Notes: generated by a model not told the origin, from the letters alone. A stretch of 46,876 nt of DNA from an uncultured Blautia sp. (GCA_934408705.1 CAKRVL010000012.1:1-46876), one strand, 5' to 3'; counted from the first letter of the stretch, positions 1 through 8,705 are shown. Made by a program: numbers and translations.

Positions 1-81
1 ATCATCAAAAGCATACTCGTTGAAGTAGGAATGAAACATAGAAGTTTATAATTTTTTATAAGTTTTCAGTAACGGAAGCTC

Positions 82-399
82 ATGAAGCCTAATGTTTATA
101 TTTATATCCTGGTTATGGCAGGAGTTACATACCTGATTCGAATGCTGCCCCTGGTATTGGCAAAGCGGGAGATCACTAATCCTTTTATAAAATCCTTTTT
201 ATTTTATGTGCCCTATGCATGCCTTGCAGCAATGACATTTCCGGCAATCCTGTCAGCTACTGCAAGCATAATTTCTGCTGTGGCTGGATTTGTTGTGGCA
301 GTGATTGCCGCCTATAAAGAGAAGAGTTTGCTGACCGTTGCGCTTCTGGCCTGCGGTGCAGTATTTATTGTAGAAAGAATAATGGCCTTTGCGGTGTAA
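82..399 (+). CDS. azlD: AzlD-family branched-chain amino acid exporter, small subunit
   Basis: A 105-residue, almost wholly hydrophobic protein with about four membrane segments. It has the AzlD pattern of an early TYLIRMLP stretch and the later FLFYVPYACLAAMTFP segment. AzlD partners the larger AzlC permease in exporting branched-chain amino acids or analogues. The usual azlC would lie directly upstream, outside the window; only about 80 bases precede this gene and they do not show it clearly. A GGAA-type ribosome binding site lies a few bases before the ATG. A weak hairpin follows the stop and the next gene is convergent. Confidence 0.85.
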   Translation: MKPNVYIYILVMAGVTYLIRMLPLVLAKREITNPFIKSFLFYVPYACLAAMTFPAILSATASIISAVAGFVVAVIAAYKEKSLLTVALLACGAVFIVERIMAFAV

Positions 400-414
400 G
401 CGTTATAATTGCTT

Positions 415-432
415 ATGGTCCGCAAGGGCCAT
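415..432. terminator. Weak hairpin between convergent azlD and dapF
   Basis: ATGGTCC, loop GCAA, GGGCCAT form a 7-bp stem with one G-U pair between two convergent genes. The following TTTGACTGTC is a poor U-tract, so termination is only suggested. Confidence 0.4.
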
Positions 433-449
433 TTGACTGTCAAAAATAA

Positions 450-1304
450 TTATTCTCCGAGAAAAGACAGATCAATCTCTCCGTCAAATACAGTAGCAGC
501 CGGACCTGTCATGTAAACCTGATTATCATTTTTGTCCCAGAAAATGTTCAGATCGCCACCTGCCAGCTTCACTGTAACTGGCTGATCTCTGTCAACAAGA
601 CCGTTTAAGATAGAAGCAACAGCAACAGCGCATGCGCCTGTTCCGCAGGCAAGAGTTTCTCCGGAGCCGCGTTCCCACACTCTCATCTGGACAGTGTGGC
701 GGTCAATGACCTTTACAAATTCTGTATTTACACGATCAGGGAAATAAATATGAGATTCAAAGGATGGTCCGATCTTCTCAATCTCAAGTCCGTCTACATC
801 GTCCATATAAACAATGGCATGAGGGTTTCCCATGGAAACAGCTGTGAAATAGTAGGTTTGTCCGTCTACTTCAATAGGAGCGTTTATGACCTGCTCAGTC
901 TGGGAAACAACCGGGATTAGGGAAGCCTGAAGGATTGGAGCCCCCATATTTACTTTTACCATGCTGACCTTGCCGTCACGGATGGAAAGCTCCAGATATT
1001 TTACACCACTTTTGGTCGCTACGCTGATACTGGTTTTATTTACAATGCCGTAATCGTAAGCATATTTTGCCACGCAGCGGATACCATTTCCACACATAGC
1101 ACCCTGGGAACCATCCAGGTTATACATATCCATCTCACAGTCTGCAATGTCGGATGGCTTGATAAGGATCAGTCCATCAGAACCGATGCCGAAATGTCTG
1201 TCACTGACAAACTTTGCCACTGCTGACGGATCTTTTACAGTTTCTTTAAAACAGTTCACATACACATAATCGTTACCAATGCCGTGCATTTTTGTGAATT
1301 TCAT
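450..1304 (-). CDS. dapF: Diaminopimelate epimerase
   Basis: Interconverts LL- and meso-diaminopimelate, the step that supplies meso-DAP for lysine and peptidoglycan synthesis in the cytoplasm. It is 284 residues, normal for the family. The N-terminus MKFTKMHGIGNDY is typical. The two catalytic cysteines are both present: Cys71 in MCGNGIRC and Cys220 in ETLACGTGAC. GAGGTG lies about 8 bases before the ATG and a near-consensus promoter lies upstream. It appears to be a single-gene unit. Its product feeds the DAP-type MurE encoded at 16975. Confidence 0.97.
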   Translation of the reverse strand: MKFTKMHGIGNDYVYVNCFKETVKDPSAVAKFVSDRHFGIGSDGLILIKPSDIADCEMDMYNLDGSQGAMCGNGIRCVAKYAYDYGIVNKTSISVATKSGVKYLELSIRDGKVSMVKVNMGAPILQASLIPVVSQTEQVINAPIEVDGQTYYFTAVSMGNPHAIVYMDDVDGLEIEKIGPSFESHIYFPDRVNTEFVKVIDRHTVQMRVWERGSGETLACGTGACAVAVASILNGLVDRDQPVTVKLAGGDLNIFWDKNDNQVYMTGPAATVFDGEIDLSFLGE

Positions 1305-1366
1305 AATAACACACCTCGTTTCCGGCGGAAAACGCCTTTTATCTAATCAATTTTTACTCCACACAA

Positions 1367-1395
1367 ATCATATCATAACACAGATCTGTTATCAA
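1367..1395 (-). promoter_or_regulatory. dapF promoter
   Basis: Read on the minus strand: TTGATA, 17 bases, TATGAT. The -35 is 1390-1395 and the -10 is 1367-1372. The ftsZ promoter at 44285 uses the same two hexamers. Confidence 0.7.
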
Positions 1396-1455
1396 AAAGT
1401 GAATTTTCCAATTAAAAATTAAGACGGTTAATTTATATATGTTTGTGAAGAATGA

Positions 1456-2505
1456 TTATAACGAGAATAAATCCCAGTTTTCTTTAATCATTTCATTTGT
1501 GGTTTGACGTTCAATAAGAGTTAAAGGTAATTCAATATTTTGGGCCTTTGTGCCAGGTGATTGTATAAGTTTTAAAAGGAGGGTAGCTGCTTCTTCGCCC
1601 AATCTTTGTTTTGGAATATGGACAGAAGTAATGGAAGGATTTAATAATGAGGTCATGAAAATATTGTCATATCCAACAATCTTTACATCCTGTGGAATTG
1701 CAAAGCCTCTTTCCTTTAATGCTTTAATTGCACCTGCAGCCATTAAGTCATTTTGTACGAAAACACCATCAAATTCAATAGCGTTTGCTAATAGATATTG
1801 AGTTGCCTGATAACCACCGATAAGTGAGCAGTCGCTTTCACAGTAAAAGCTGCTATTGTAAGGAAGGTGGTATTTCTTCAGACAGTCCTGGAAACCCTTC
1901 AGTCGTTCAGATGCCCAGCCAGTAACAAGCGGTCCGGTAATACACACAATTTTTTTACAGCCTTTCTGAATCAAGTGTTCAGCTGCTGTGTATCCACCGT
2001 GATGGCTGTTTAACGTAACTGAAGAAATGCCAAAAGATGTGAGATCCTCCTGTATTCCCACTACAGGAATTGGATTTCCGTTAACTGTCAAAGAGGATAG
2101 TGCCTGAAAGTATGCTGTGTCGGAAGGGGATATAACAGTGTCGATAATAATTCCTGCAATGTTGTTATTCTGGATGGAATGTACGTATTTTTTTTCAAGA
2201 CTCTCATTATAGTTGGTGGGATAAAAGGTAATATCATATCCATTCTCATTGGCAACTTTCTGTATGCCGGAAATTACCATTGGAAAAAAAATACAATCCA
2301 ATTGTGTGACAATAAATGCGATAGTTTTTGAAATGGGACGTTGTCCCTTTTTTGATATACGGTTAGGAGTGTAATTTAAATCTGTGATTGCCTGTTGGAT
2401 TTTTTCTTTTACAAGAGGACTGACGTACTTTGCACCAGAGAGGGAATTTGATACGGTTGCTATGGAAACTCCTGCTTTTTCTGCGACATCTTTCATTGTG
2501 CTCAT
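1456..2505 (-). CDS. LacI-family transcriptional repressor
   Basis: A 349-residue regulator. Residues 1-60 hold the LacI-type helix-turn-helix (KDVAEKAGVSIATVSNSL) and hinge region (LNYTPNRIS). The rest is a periplasmic-binding-protein-like sensor with typical FVQNDLMAAGAIKAL and GYDNI stretches. AAAGGAG precedes the ATG by about 8 bases and a TATAAT box lies at 2543-2548 on this strand. It is divergent from the sugar-type ABC operon at 2755, so it most likely represses that operon and is released by the transported ligand or a product of it (inference from position). The ligand cannot be read from the sequence. Confidence 0.92.
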   Translation of the reverse strand: MSTMKDVAEKAGVSIATVSNSLSGAKYVSPLVKEKIQQAITDLNYTPNRISKKGQRPISKTIAFIVTQLDCIFFPMVISGIQKVANENGYDITFYPTNYNESLEKKYVHSIQNNNIAGIIIDTVISPSDTAYFQALSSLTVNGNPIPVVGIQEDLTSFGISSVTLNSHHGGYTAAEHLIQKGCKKIVCITGPLVTGWASERLKGFQDCLKKYHLPYNSSFYCESDCSLIGGYQATQYLLANAIEFDGVFVQNDLMAAGAIKALKERGFAIPQDVKIVGYDNIFMTSLLNPSITSVHIPKQRLGEEAATLLLKLIQSPGTKAQNIELPLTLIERQTTNEMIKENWDLFSL

Positions 2506-2576
2506 TTTAGTGGCTCCTTTTGGGCTAATATTAAGTGGTTTTATTATAGCATAGAACAGAAAAAAAAGAAACTAAA

Positions 2577-2589
2577 AGTTAAATTAACT
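2577..2589. promoter_or_regulatory. Candidate LacI-type operator, palindromic
   Basis: AGTTAAATTAACT is a perfect 13-base palindrome between the divergent repressor and ABC operon. Related half-sites recur at 2713-2722 and 2730-2741. A second palindrome, TGTGTATAACACA, lies at 2640-2652. Which one the repressor binds is not decidable from sequence. Confidence 0.4.
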
Positions 2590-2681
2590 AAAAACTAAAA
2601 AAGAATGGGAAATAATTAACAATATAACAGCCTAATATATGTGTATAACACACAAAAAACAACGCTATCAAAATTGATATA

Positions 2682-2710
2682 TTGACAATATATACAAAAT
2701 GGTGTAGATT
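2682..2710 (+). promoter_or_regulatory. Promoter of the sugar-type ABC operon
   Basis: A perfect -35 TTGACA (2682-2687), 17 bases, then a weak -10 TAGATT (2705-2710). The predicted start, near 2717, falls inside the AGTTAAAT copy at 2713-2722, a position where a bound repressor would block initiation. Confidence 0.6.
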
Positions 2711-2712
2711 GT

Positions 2713-2741
2713 AGTTAAATAAAAGAGAAGGTTAAATTAAA
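2713..2741. promoter_or_regulatory. Candidate operator half-sites at the ABC operon start
   Basis: AGTTAAATAAA (2713-2723) and GGTTAAATTAAAT (2730-2742) repeat the core of the palindrome at 2577-2589. They sit on and just after the predicted transcription start. Confidence 0.35.
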
Positions 2742-2754
2742 TAAAGGAGGGTGA

Positions 2755-4257
2755 ATGATTGCTTTGGAGGCATTAAGATTAGAGCATATAGTGAAACGTT
2801 TTCCCGGAGTTGTAGCACTTAAAAACGTGGATTTCAGCCTGGAATACGGCGAAGTTCATGCGATATGTGGAGAGAATGGTGCTGGAAAATCTACTCTGAT
2901 GAAGGTTGTATGTGGGGTATATAAACCTGATGAGGGTAAAATGTTCCTTGAGGGAAATGAAGTTAATTTTACCAATCCAAATGAAGCATATGAAAAAGGT
3001 GTAGCGATTATTTTCCAGGAAACAAGTTTGTTTGAGGAAATGACTGTTTTGGAGAATATGTTTCTGGGACACGAATTACAGAAACAGGTTGGCTGTTTTA
3101 AGGTTATCGATTATGCCGAGATGAGAAAAAAGGCAGCTGATATTTTTAAAAAGTTAAATACTAAAATTGATTTAAATGAAAAAATCAAGAATTTAGGAAT
3201 GGCGCAAAAACAGATGGTAGAAATCGCAAAAGCCTTAACATATGAGGCTAAGGTTTTGATATTAGATGAACCATCGGCATCTTTAACCCAAAGAGAAGTA
3301 GATGCTTTGTTCAAGGTTATTGAAAATCTGAAACGAGAAGGCTTGGCTTTGGTTTATATCAGTCATCGTCTTGAAGAGATTTTTGAGATTTGTGACAGGG
3401 TTACAGTCATTCGTGATGGAGAATATATTTCAACTAAAATTGTTTCTGAGACATCGAAAGATGAGTTAGTTGCTGACATGGTTGGACGAAAAATGGATAG
3501 CTATTATCCTAAGATCGAGTCACAAATAGGCGAAAAAATGCTGGAAGTAGAACATTTATATGACGATGGATTTTTAAATGATGTGAGCTTCTTCGCAAGA
3601 AAAGGTGAGATTTTAGGCTTTGCCGGTCTGGCAGGTGCTGGTCGGACGGAATTAATGCTGGCAATATGTGGATTTTCTCGAAAAGCAGCAGGTCGTGTAG
3701 TTTTGAATGGGAAAGAACTGAAAATTGCCAACTATAGAGAAGCGAAACAGCAGGGCATTGCATATGTTTCAGAAGACAGAGGTAAGCTTGGTCTTGTGAC
3801 AAGAATGAGCGTGAAAAACAACATTTCGATGCCGCAAATGGAAAATATTGCTGATTCTGGTTTCCTTTCTGATAAAAAAGAAGATGAATTATCTAATAGA
3901 TATATTAAAGAGTTAGGAATAAAAGCACCTGATGGAGATTTCATAGTAGACAATCTGTCAGGTGGAAACCAGCAAAAGGTGTCAGTTTCTAAGGCATTAG
4001 CATTACAGCCGAAAGTATTAATATTAGATGAACCAACCAGAGGCGTAGATGTTAATGCGAAAGCAGAGATATACAAAATTATCAGCGATCTTACCAGAAA
4101 AGGTTTTACTATTTTAATGGTATCAAGTGAACTCCCGGAACTGCTTGGAATGTGTGACAGGATTTATGTCATGACAGAAGGTTCTATTGCTGGCTGTTTT
4201 GACAGAAAAGAAGCAACTCAGGAAAAAATCTTGAAAATTGCACTGAATATGAATTAG
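2755..4257 (+). CDS. Sugar-type ABC transporter ATPase with two nucleotide-binding domains (RbsA/MglA-like)
   Basis: This 500-residue protein contains two tandem ABC domains, as in RbsA, MglA, XylG and LsrA. Domain 1 has Walker A GENGAGKST (39-47), a divergent signature LGMAQKQMVEIAKAL (147-161) and Walker B VLILDEPSASL. Domain 2 has the degenerate Walker A GLAGAGRTEL (291-300), an intact LSGGNQQKVSVSKAL (401-415) and VLILDEPTRGVDV. The asymmetry is normal for this class. It powers import through the two permeases encoded next. GGAGG lies only 4 bases before the ATG; a TTG at 2764 is a possible alternative start. First gene of the operon facing the LacI regulator. Confidence 0.95.
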   Translation: MIALEALRLEHIVKRFPGVVALKNVDFSLEYGEVHAICGENGAGKSTLMKVVCGVYKPDEGKMFLEGNEVNFTNPNEAYEKGVAIIFQETSLFEEMTVLENMFLGHELQKQVGCFKVIDYAEMRKKAADIFKKLNTKIDLNEKIKNLGMAQKQMVEIAKALTYEAKVLILDEPSASLTQREVDALFKVIENLKREGLALVYISHRLEEIFEICDRVTVIRDGEYISTKIVSETSKDELVADMVGRKMDSYYPKIESQIGEKMLEVEHLYDDGFLNDVSFFARKGEILGFAGLAGAGRTELMLAICGFSRKAAGRVVLNGKELKIANYREAKQQGIAYVSEDRGKLGLVTRMSVKNNISMPQMENIADSGFLSDKKEDELSNRYIKELGIKAPDGDFIVDNLSGGNQQKVSVSKALALQPKVLILDEPTRGVDVNAKAEIYKIISDLTRKGFTILMVSSELPELLGMCDRIYVMTEGSIAGCFDRKEATQEKILKIALNMN

Positions 4258-4272
4258 GAAAGGGAATTGAAG

Positions 4273-5244
4273 ATGAGTGAAAACAAGAGACATTCTGGAT
4301 TTCGTTCGACAGAATTTTATCTGCTTTTATTTCTAATCGCAGTATTGATTTTTTTACGGATTTTTGCACCTGGCTTTTTTGATGTAAATAATATTATGAG
4401 TATTTTAAATCGCTTTAGTTATATTTTGATTTCAGCGATTGGAATGAATATGATCATTATTACATCCAATATTGATATTTCTGCAGGTGCATTGATTTCA
4501 GTTTTGTGTATTATTGTAGCACTTGTGGGAAAAACAGGAGCAAATACGTTGGTGCTTTTCTTAGTTGCCATTGTATGCGGAATTGTGATCAGCAGCCTGA
4601 ATGGCTTAATCATTACAAAGCTGAAAATTCCGGCAATGGTTGCAACCTTAGCTACAACACAGATTTTACAGGGAATTTTACCATTATCTGTTAATGGTTC
4701 CATTTATGACTTGCCGGTAGGGTTTACCTGGTTAGCTGTAAAAGCAAAAATATTTGGAGTGATTCCTGGAAGCGTACTGATTGCATTAGTTGCTGCTGTT
4801 ATTGCAATAATTTTTATGACATATTCCAGATATTCAAAAAAATTATATGCATTAGGAAATAATATGACAGGTGCAAGACTTGCGGGAGTTAATGTTAATA
4901 AGGTTGTAATGATATCATACATGATTGCCGGTGGCTTGTATGGTGTAAGTGCAGTTATAATTGCGACAGCCAGTCAGCGAGTAACACCGACAATGGCAAA
5001 TGGAATGGAAATGTTATTTATTGCATCTGTTGTTTTAGGTGGTACAAGTACAACAGGCGGTAGAGGAAAAATTCAGGGAACTGTAATCGGTGCTATTATT
5101 CTGGCAATGATCAGTTCCGCAATAAACTATCTTGGAATCAGTTCCGACTGGTCTGATGCAGTAATGGGCTTTATTATTCTTGCATCGGTTGTTACAACCA
5201 CATATAAGCGCAAAAAGAAAAGAATTATTGAGGGGGTAGCATAG
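4273..5244 (+). CDS. Sugar-type ABC transporter permease (RbsC-like), subunit 1
   Basis: About 323 residues with eight to ten hydrophobic segments and the BPD_transp_2 family signature NIDISAGALISV in the first third. It ends with a basic cytoplasmic tail (KRKKKR). A TTG six bases upstream is also in frame, but AAGGG at 4260-4264 is 8 bases from the ATG and only 2 from the TTG, so the ATG is chosen. It follows the ATPase by 15 bases and abuts permease 2. The two permeases differ clearly in sequence and should form a heterodimeric channel. Confidence 0.93.
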   Translation: MSENKRHSGFRSTEFYLLLFLIAVLIFLRIFAPGFFDVNNIMSILNRFSYILISAIGMNMIIITSNIDISAGALISVLCIIVALVGKTGANTLVLFLVAIVCGIVISSLNGLIITKLKIPAMVATLATTQILQGILPLSVNGSIYDLPVGFTWLAVKAKIFGVIPGSVLIALVAAVIAIIFMTYSRYSKKLYALGNNMTGARLAGVNVNKVVMISYMIAGGLYGVSAVIIATASQRVTPTMANGMEMLFIASVVLGGTSTTGGRGKIQGTVIGAIILAMISSAINYLGISSDWSDAVMGFIILASVVTTTYKRKKKRIIEGVA

Positions 5245-5246
5245 CA

Positions 5247-6215
5247 ATGAAAAAGAAATTGAAGCAGTCCACTTATTTTGACCTGGCATTGCTTGCAATC
5301 CTGCTTATCTCTTTTTTCTGGATCGCAAGTCAAAATGCAGCCTTTCTTTCCAGTGATTATGTGATCGGAGTTGTACTGAAGAATGCTATTGAAATTGGAT
5401 TTATGGCACTTCCGATGACGATTATCATAATAACAGGAGGAATTGACCTTTCCTGTGGAAACATAATGGTGCTTTCATCCATGCTTGGTGGTATGGCTGC
5501 AGTTAAGGGCGGTTCTGTAGCAGGTGTTTTGGTGACATTGGTTGTTGGCGCTGCCTGCGGCTTATTAAATGGTATTGTAATTACGAAGGTTAAAGTTCCT
5601 GCGATGATCACAACGTTAGCTACAATGTATTTATATCTTGGAATTGCAAGAGGAATATCAAAAGGTGACAGTGTTTATTCCTATCCGGCAACATCCTTTT
5701 TAGGTAATCAGCTGGTAGGAGGAATTCCGATACAGATTTATATTTATATTGTATTTGCTGTTATATTTGTGCTGATTTTACAAAAATCCACATATGGAAG
5801 AAAAATCTTTGCAATTGGATTAAATGAAGGTGCAACAAGATATTCTGGTATTGATACAGATAAAGTGATTCTGCTGGCATATGTTATGGAAGGTGTAATG
5901 GCGAGCCTGGCAGCGATGACCTGGATCGGAAGATTTACCAGTCTTAAATATGATGCCGGAACTAATATGCATATGAAAGTAATTACCATCGTGGTACTTG
6001 GTGGTACAAGTATTATGGGTGGTGTAGGAGACATGAAGGGTTCTATTATCGCAACTTTAATAATTGCTGTTATGACCAGTGGATTAACGGTAATGGGAAT
6101 CCCATATGATGCACAGACAATTGTGCAGGGTGTAGTGTTACTAATCAGTCTGACTGCTTATGCTTTAATTGGAATGCAGGGAAAAAGAAAAAACCTGAAA
6201 ACGGTAAAAAATTAA
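5247..6215 (+). CDS. Sugar-type ABC transporter permease (RbsC-like), subunit 2
   Basis: 322 residues, the second BPD_transp_2 permease, with the signature GGIDLSCGNIMVLSS and repeated hydrophobic segments through the length. GAGGGGG about 10 bases before the ATG lies within the end of the upstream gene. Two bases separate it from permease 1. Paired distinct permeases with one double ATPase are seen in LsrCD- and rhamnose-type importers. Confidence 0.93.
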   Translation: MKKKLKQSTYFDLALLAILLISFFWIASQNAAFLSSDYVIGVVLKNAIEIGFMALPMTIIIITGGIDLSCGNIMVLSSMLGGMAAVKGGSVAGVLVTLVVGAACGLLNGIVITKVKVPAMITTLATMYLYLGIARGISKGDSVYSYPATSFLGNQLVGGIPIQIYIYIVFAVIFVLILQKSTYGRKIFAIGLNEGATRYSGIDTDKVILLAYVMEGVMASLAAMTWIGRFTSLKYDAGTNMHMKVITIVVLGGTSIMGGVGDMKGSIIATLIIAVMTSGLTVMGIPYDAQTIVQGVVLLISLTAYALIGMQGKRKNLKTVKN

Positions 6216-6271
6216 AGGGAAAGAGCTGACTGTAAAAGGTAAAATAAAAATTCATTAAGGAGGATTTTAAA

Positions 6272-7354
6272 ATGAAAAAAGGCATGGGGAAAAAAGTATG
6301 TGCAGGTGTATTGGCCGGAGTTATGAGCATGGGCGCTTTGTGCATGACTGCATACGCTGCAGATGATGTGAAAATTGCAGTTTTGCCAAAAATGAAAGGT
6401 GAGAATTACTGGGATGCATGTAAAGAAGGTGCTGAAGATGCTATTGCAGAGCTGAACGAAGGCAATGCTGTTACACTTCTTTATGATGGACCGCCGCAGG
6501 ACCAGTCAACAAATCAGCGTCAGGTGGACCTGCTGGAAGGATGGATCGCGCAGGATGTTGACGCGATCGTTGTAGGAGTTGTTGATACTACTGCAATTGC
6601 ACCTACACTTCAGAAAGCAATGGACAAGGGAATTAAAGTTGTAACATATGATTCAGATACGATTCCTGAAGCAAGAGATTTATTTGTAAATCAGTGTTCT
6701 GTAGAGAGTGTTGCAAAAGGTTTATTAGATTCAGCAGCAGAGGAGTTAAAAGCAAAAGGATATGGCGATGATAAAACTGCTAATCTTGCAATCGTAGCTG
6801 CATCCAAAACAGAAACCAACCATCAGGCATGGCTGGCTGAAATAAAAGAACTTCTGCAGACTGATGACTACAGCTTTATCAAGATCCAGAATGAAGATAC
6901 AGATGTATATTATCCAGGATCTGATGAAACTCAGTGCCAGAGCCAGTGCGCAACCTTAATCAGCCGTATGGGTGGTGGAGAAGACGATATTAATTGTGCT
7001 CTTTCCTTCACTTCAATGGGAACTCCGGCGCTTGCATCCTCTTATGATGCAGCTGCAAATAAACCAGATAAAGATTCTATTGTTTTAACTGGTCTTGCCA
7101 CACCAAATGCATTAAATTCTTACATTAAAGATGAAGAGAATCCATTAAATACAGGTGTTTTATGGAGCTGCTCTGACTTAGGATATCTTGCTACAATGAC
7201 AGCTTATCAGTTAGTTAATGGTGATGTTACAGCAGATTCCACTGAAATTACAACTGAGCGTCTGGGAACATCTTCAATTGAAGAAGGTGGAGAGGTTATC
7301 CTTGGTGATGTTCTGATTTTCAACGCAGATACTGTTGATAATTACAATTATTAA
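6272..7354 (+). CDS. Periplasmic-binding-protein-type substrate-binding protein of the sugar-type ABC transporter
   Basis: 360 residues. An N-terminal signal peptide (basic KKGMGKK, hydrophobic core, AYA before ADD) suggests cleavage near residue 29; no convincing lipobox is present. The mature start VKIAVLPKMKGENYWDAC matches the peripheral-binding-protein-4 group that includes RhaS, LsrB and RbsB. Residues around 60-90 (DGPPQDQSTNQRQVDLLEGW) are typical of that fold. The ligand is unknown. AGGAGG lies about 8 bases before the ATG. In the extracellular space it should hand substrate to the two permeases. Confidence 0.92.
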   Translation: MKKGMGKKVCAGVLAGVMSMGALCMTAYAADDVKIAVLPKMKGENYWDACKEGAEDAIAELNEGNAVTLLYDGPPQDQSTNQRQVDLLEGWIAQDVDAIVVGVVDTTAIAPTLQKAMDKGIKVVTYDSDTIPEARDLFVNQCSVESVAKGLLDSAAEELKAKGYGDDKTANLAIVAASKTETNHQAWLAEIKELLQTDDYSFIKIQNEDTDVYYPGSDETQCQSQCATLISRMGGGEDDINCALSFTSMGTPALASSYDAAANKPDKDSIVLTGLATPNALNSYIKDEENPLNTGVLWSCSDLGYLATMTAYQLVNGDVTADSTEITTERLGTSSIEEGGEVILGDVLIFNADTVDNYNY

Positions 7355-7377
7355 TATTGGACTGGGAGCGGAGATAT

Positions 7378-8220
7378 ATGTATCAGAAAAAGCTTGTTGG
7401 AGTATTTGGGGATCCAGTCGATGATAATCCATCTGTTGTAATTGAGCAGGCAGCATTTGATTACATGAAACTTCCCATGGAGTATTTGACCATTCAAGTG
7501 AAAAAAGGTGATTTGCAGGCTGCTATAGAAGGACTTAGAGCAATGAATTTTGCGGGCATCAATATTACGATGCCCCACAAAATAGAGGTGCTCCAATACC
7601 TTGATCATGTAGCAGATGATGCAAAGATTATGGGTGCTGTAAATACGGTCTATGTAAAAGATGGGAAGTTGTATGGCGAAAATACTGATGGTAAAGGCTT
7701 TATGCGAAATCTTCAAAATGGAAATGTACCTACAGAAGGCAAAAATGTAGTCCTTTTAGGTGCAGGAGGAGTAGCAAGGGCAATTTCAGTAGAGTTGGCA
7801 AATGCAGGAGTTAAACACATTACAGTGGTAAATGTTATTAAGGAAGAAGGAGAAAGACTTGTTGAATTACTTAATAGCAAGACTTCTGTAGAGGCATCCT
7901 TTGTTTTATGGGATCATAAATATGTGATTCCGGACAATACGGATATTCTTGTAAATGCAACTCCTATTGGCTTTGTGAATAAGGAAGAAAAGCCAAATGT
8001 GGAATATGAGTCAATTAAACCTGAAATGGTTGTATGTGATGTTATTCCCAATACCATGAGTACACGATTCCTGGAAGAAGCTAAAAAAATTGGCTGCAAA
8101 ACATTTCATGGAATGCAGATGCTTGTTAATCAGGGCGCTATTGCATTTGAACTTTGGACAGGGCTTGATGCACCGGTTGAAGTTATGTTAGATGCATTGG
8201 CAAAAGTTTATGGGGAATAA
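7378..8220 (+). CDS. Shikimate/quinate dehydrogenase-family oxidoreductase (AroE-like), probably not housekeeping AroE
   Basis: 280 residues with full AroE architecture. The N-terminal substrate domain keeps the catalytic lysine in NITMPHK and the catalytic aspartate in ENTDGKGF. The NAD(P)-binding loop is LLGAGGVARA, followed by VNATPIG and a C-terminal GMQMLVNQGAIAFELW. The usual SxS motif that holds the shikimate carboxylate (HSKSP in E. coli AroE) reads DNPSV here, so one serine is replaced by Asn. Starting at ATG 7378 gives GGGAG at 9 bases; an upstream in-frame TTG is less likely. It lies inside a repressor-controlled uptake operon with no aro genes nearby, which favours oxidation of an imported cyclic hydroxy acid or polyol over aromatic amino acid synthesis (inference). 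Confidence 0.85.
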   Translation: MYQKKLVGVFGDPVDDNPSVVIEQAAFDYMKLPMEYLTIQVKKGDLQAAIEGLRAMNFAGINITMPHKIEVLQYLDHVADDAKIMGAVNTVYVKDGKLYGENTDGKGFMRNLQNGNVPTEGKNVVLLGAGGVARAISVELANAGVKHITVVNVIKEEGERLVELLNSKTSVEASFVLWDHKYVIPDNTDILVNATPIGFVNKEEKPNVEYESIKPEMVVCDVIPNTMSTRFLEEAKKIGCKTFHGMQMLVNQGAIAFELWTGLDAPVEVMLDALAKVYGE

Positions 8221-8222
8221 AG

Positions 8223-8705
8223 ATGTTGAAGCAAGATGAAAAAACTACATTGGTTGAAAGGTGTCTTAAGGAAGAAGAAAAATTCCAGTTCACCAGATTT
8301 TCTCAGACTGATGCTAAGAAGCTGGGTGATTTACTTCACAAATGCAGCCTTCGGTATGATAAGCCGGTAGCTATTGAAATACGTATGAATCACCTTGTTG
8401 TTTATCGCTTTTTTCCAGATGGAACAAATAAGAATAATGAACTGTGGTTAGCAGCTAAAGCGAATACAGTTGACATGCTTGAGATCAGTTCGCTTCATCT
8501 GTTTGCTGAAATACAGGCAGGGGGAGATAAACTGGCAGAAAGAAGAATGGACGAAGAGAAATTTACTATCTATGGCGGTGGATTTCCACTAACCATACGC
8601 AACTGTGGTGTTGTTGGTTCTATATGTGTTTCTGGATTAGAGCATACAAAAGACCATCAGGTTATTATTGATGCGTTAAATGAATACTGGGAACAAGTGA
8701 ATTAA
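8223..8705 (+). CDS. UPF0303 / heme-degrading-domain (GlcG/HbpS-like) family protein
   Basis: 160 residues matching the UPF0303 group within the DUF336 (GlcG/HbpS) fold. Typical features are the central KPVAIEIRMN segment and the C-terminal FTIYGGGFPL followed by GVVGSICVSGLEHTKDHQVI. Biochemical function is poorly defined for the family; members often sit beside sugar or glycolate metabolism genes. It follows the AroE-like gene by two bases and is the last gene of the operon, before a strong terminator. A direct heme role here is not implied by context. Confidence 0.85.
   Translation: MLKQDEKTTLVERCLKEEEKFQFTRFSQTDAKKLGDLLHKCSLRYDKPVAIEIRMNHLVVYRFFPDGTNKNNELWLAAKANTVDMLEISSLHLFAEIQAGGDKLAERRMDEEKFTIYGGGFPLTIRNCGVVGSICVSGLEHTKDHQVIIDALNEYWEQVN

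Noticed and set aside
1..51. Possible end of an upstream coding frame (17 codons to a TAA at 49-51) that could be the tail of azlC
   Set aside because: Too short, and the residues do not look like a typical AzlC C-terminus; the other two frames also close quickly.
4267..4272. TTG start two codons upstream for permease 1
   Set aside because: Only 2 bases from the ribosome binding site; the ATG at 4273 has proper spacing.
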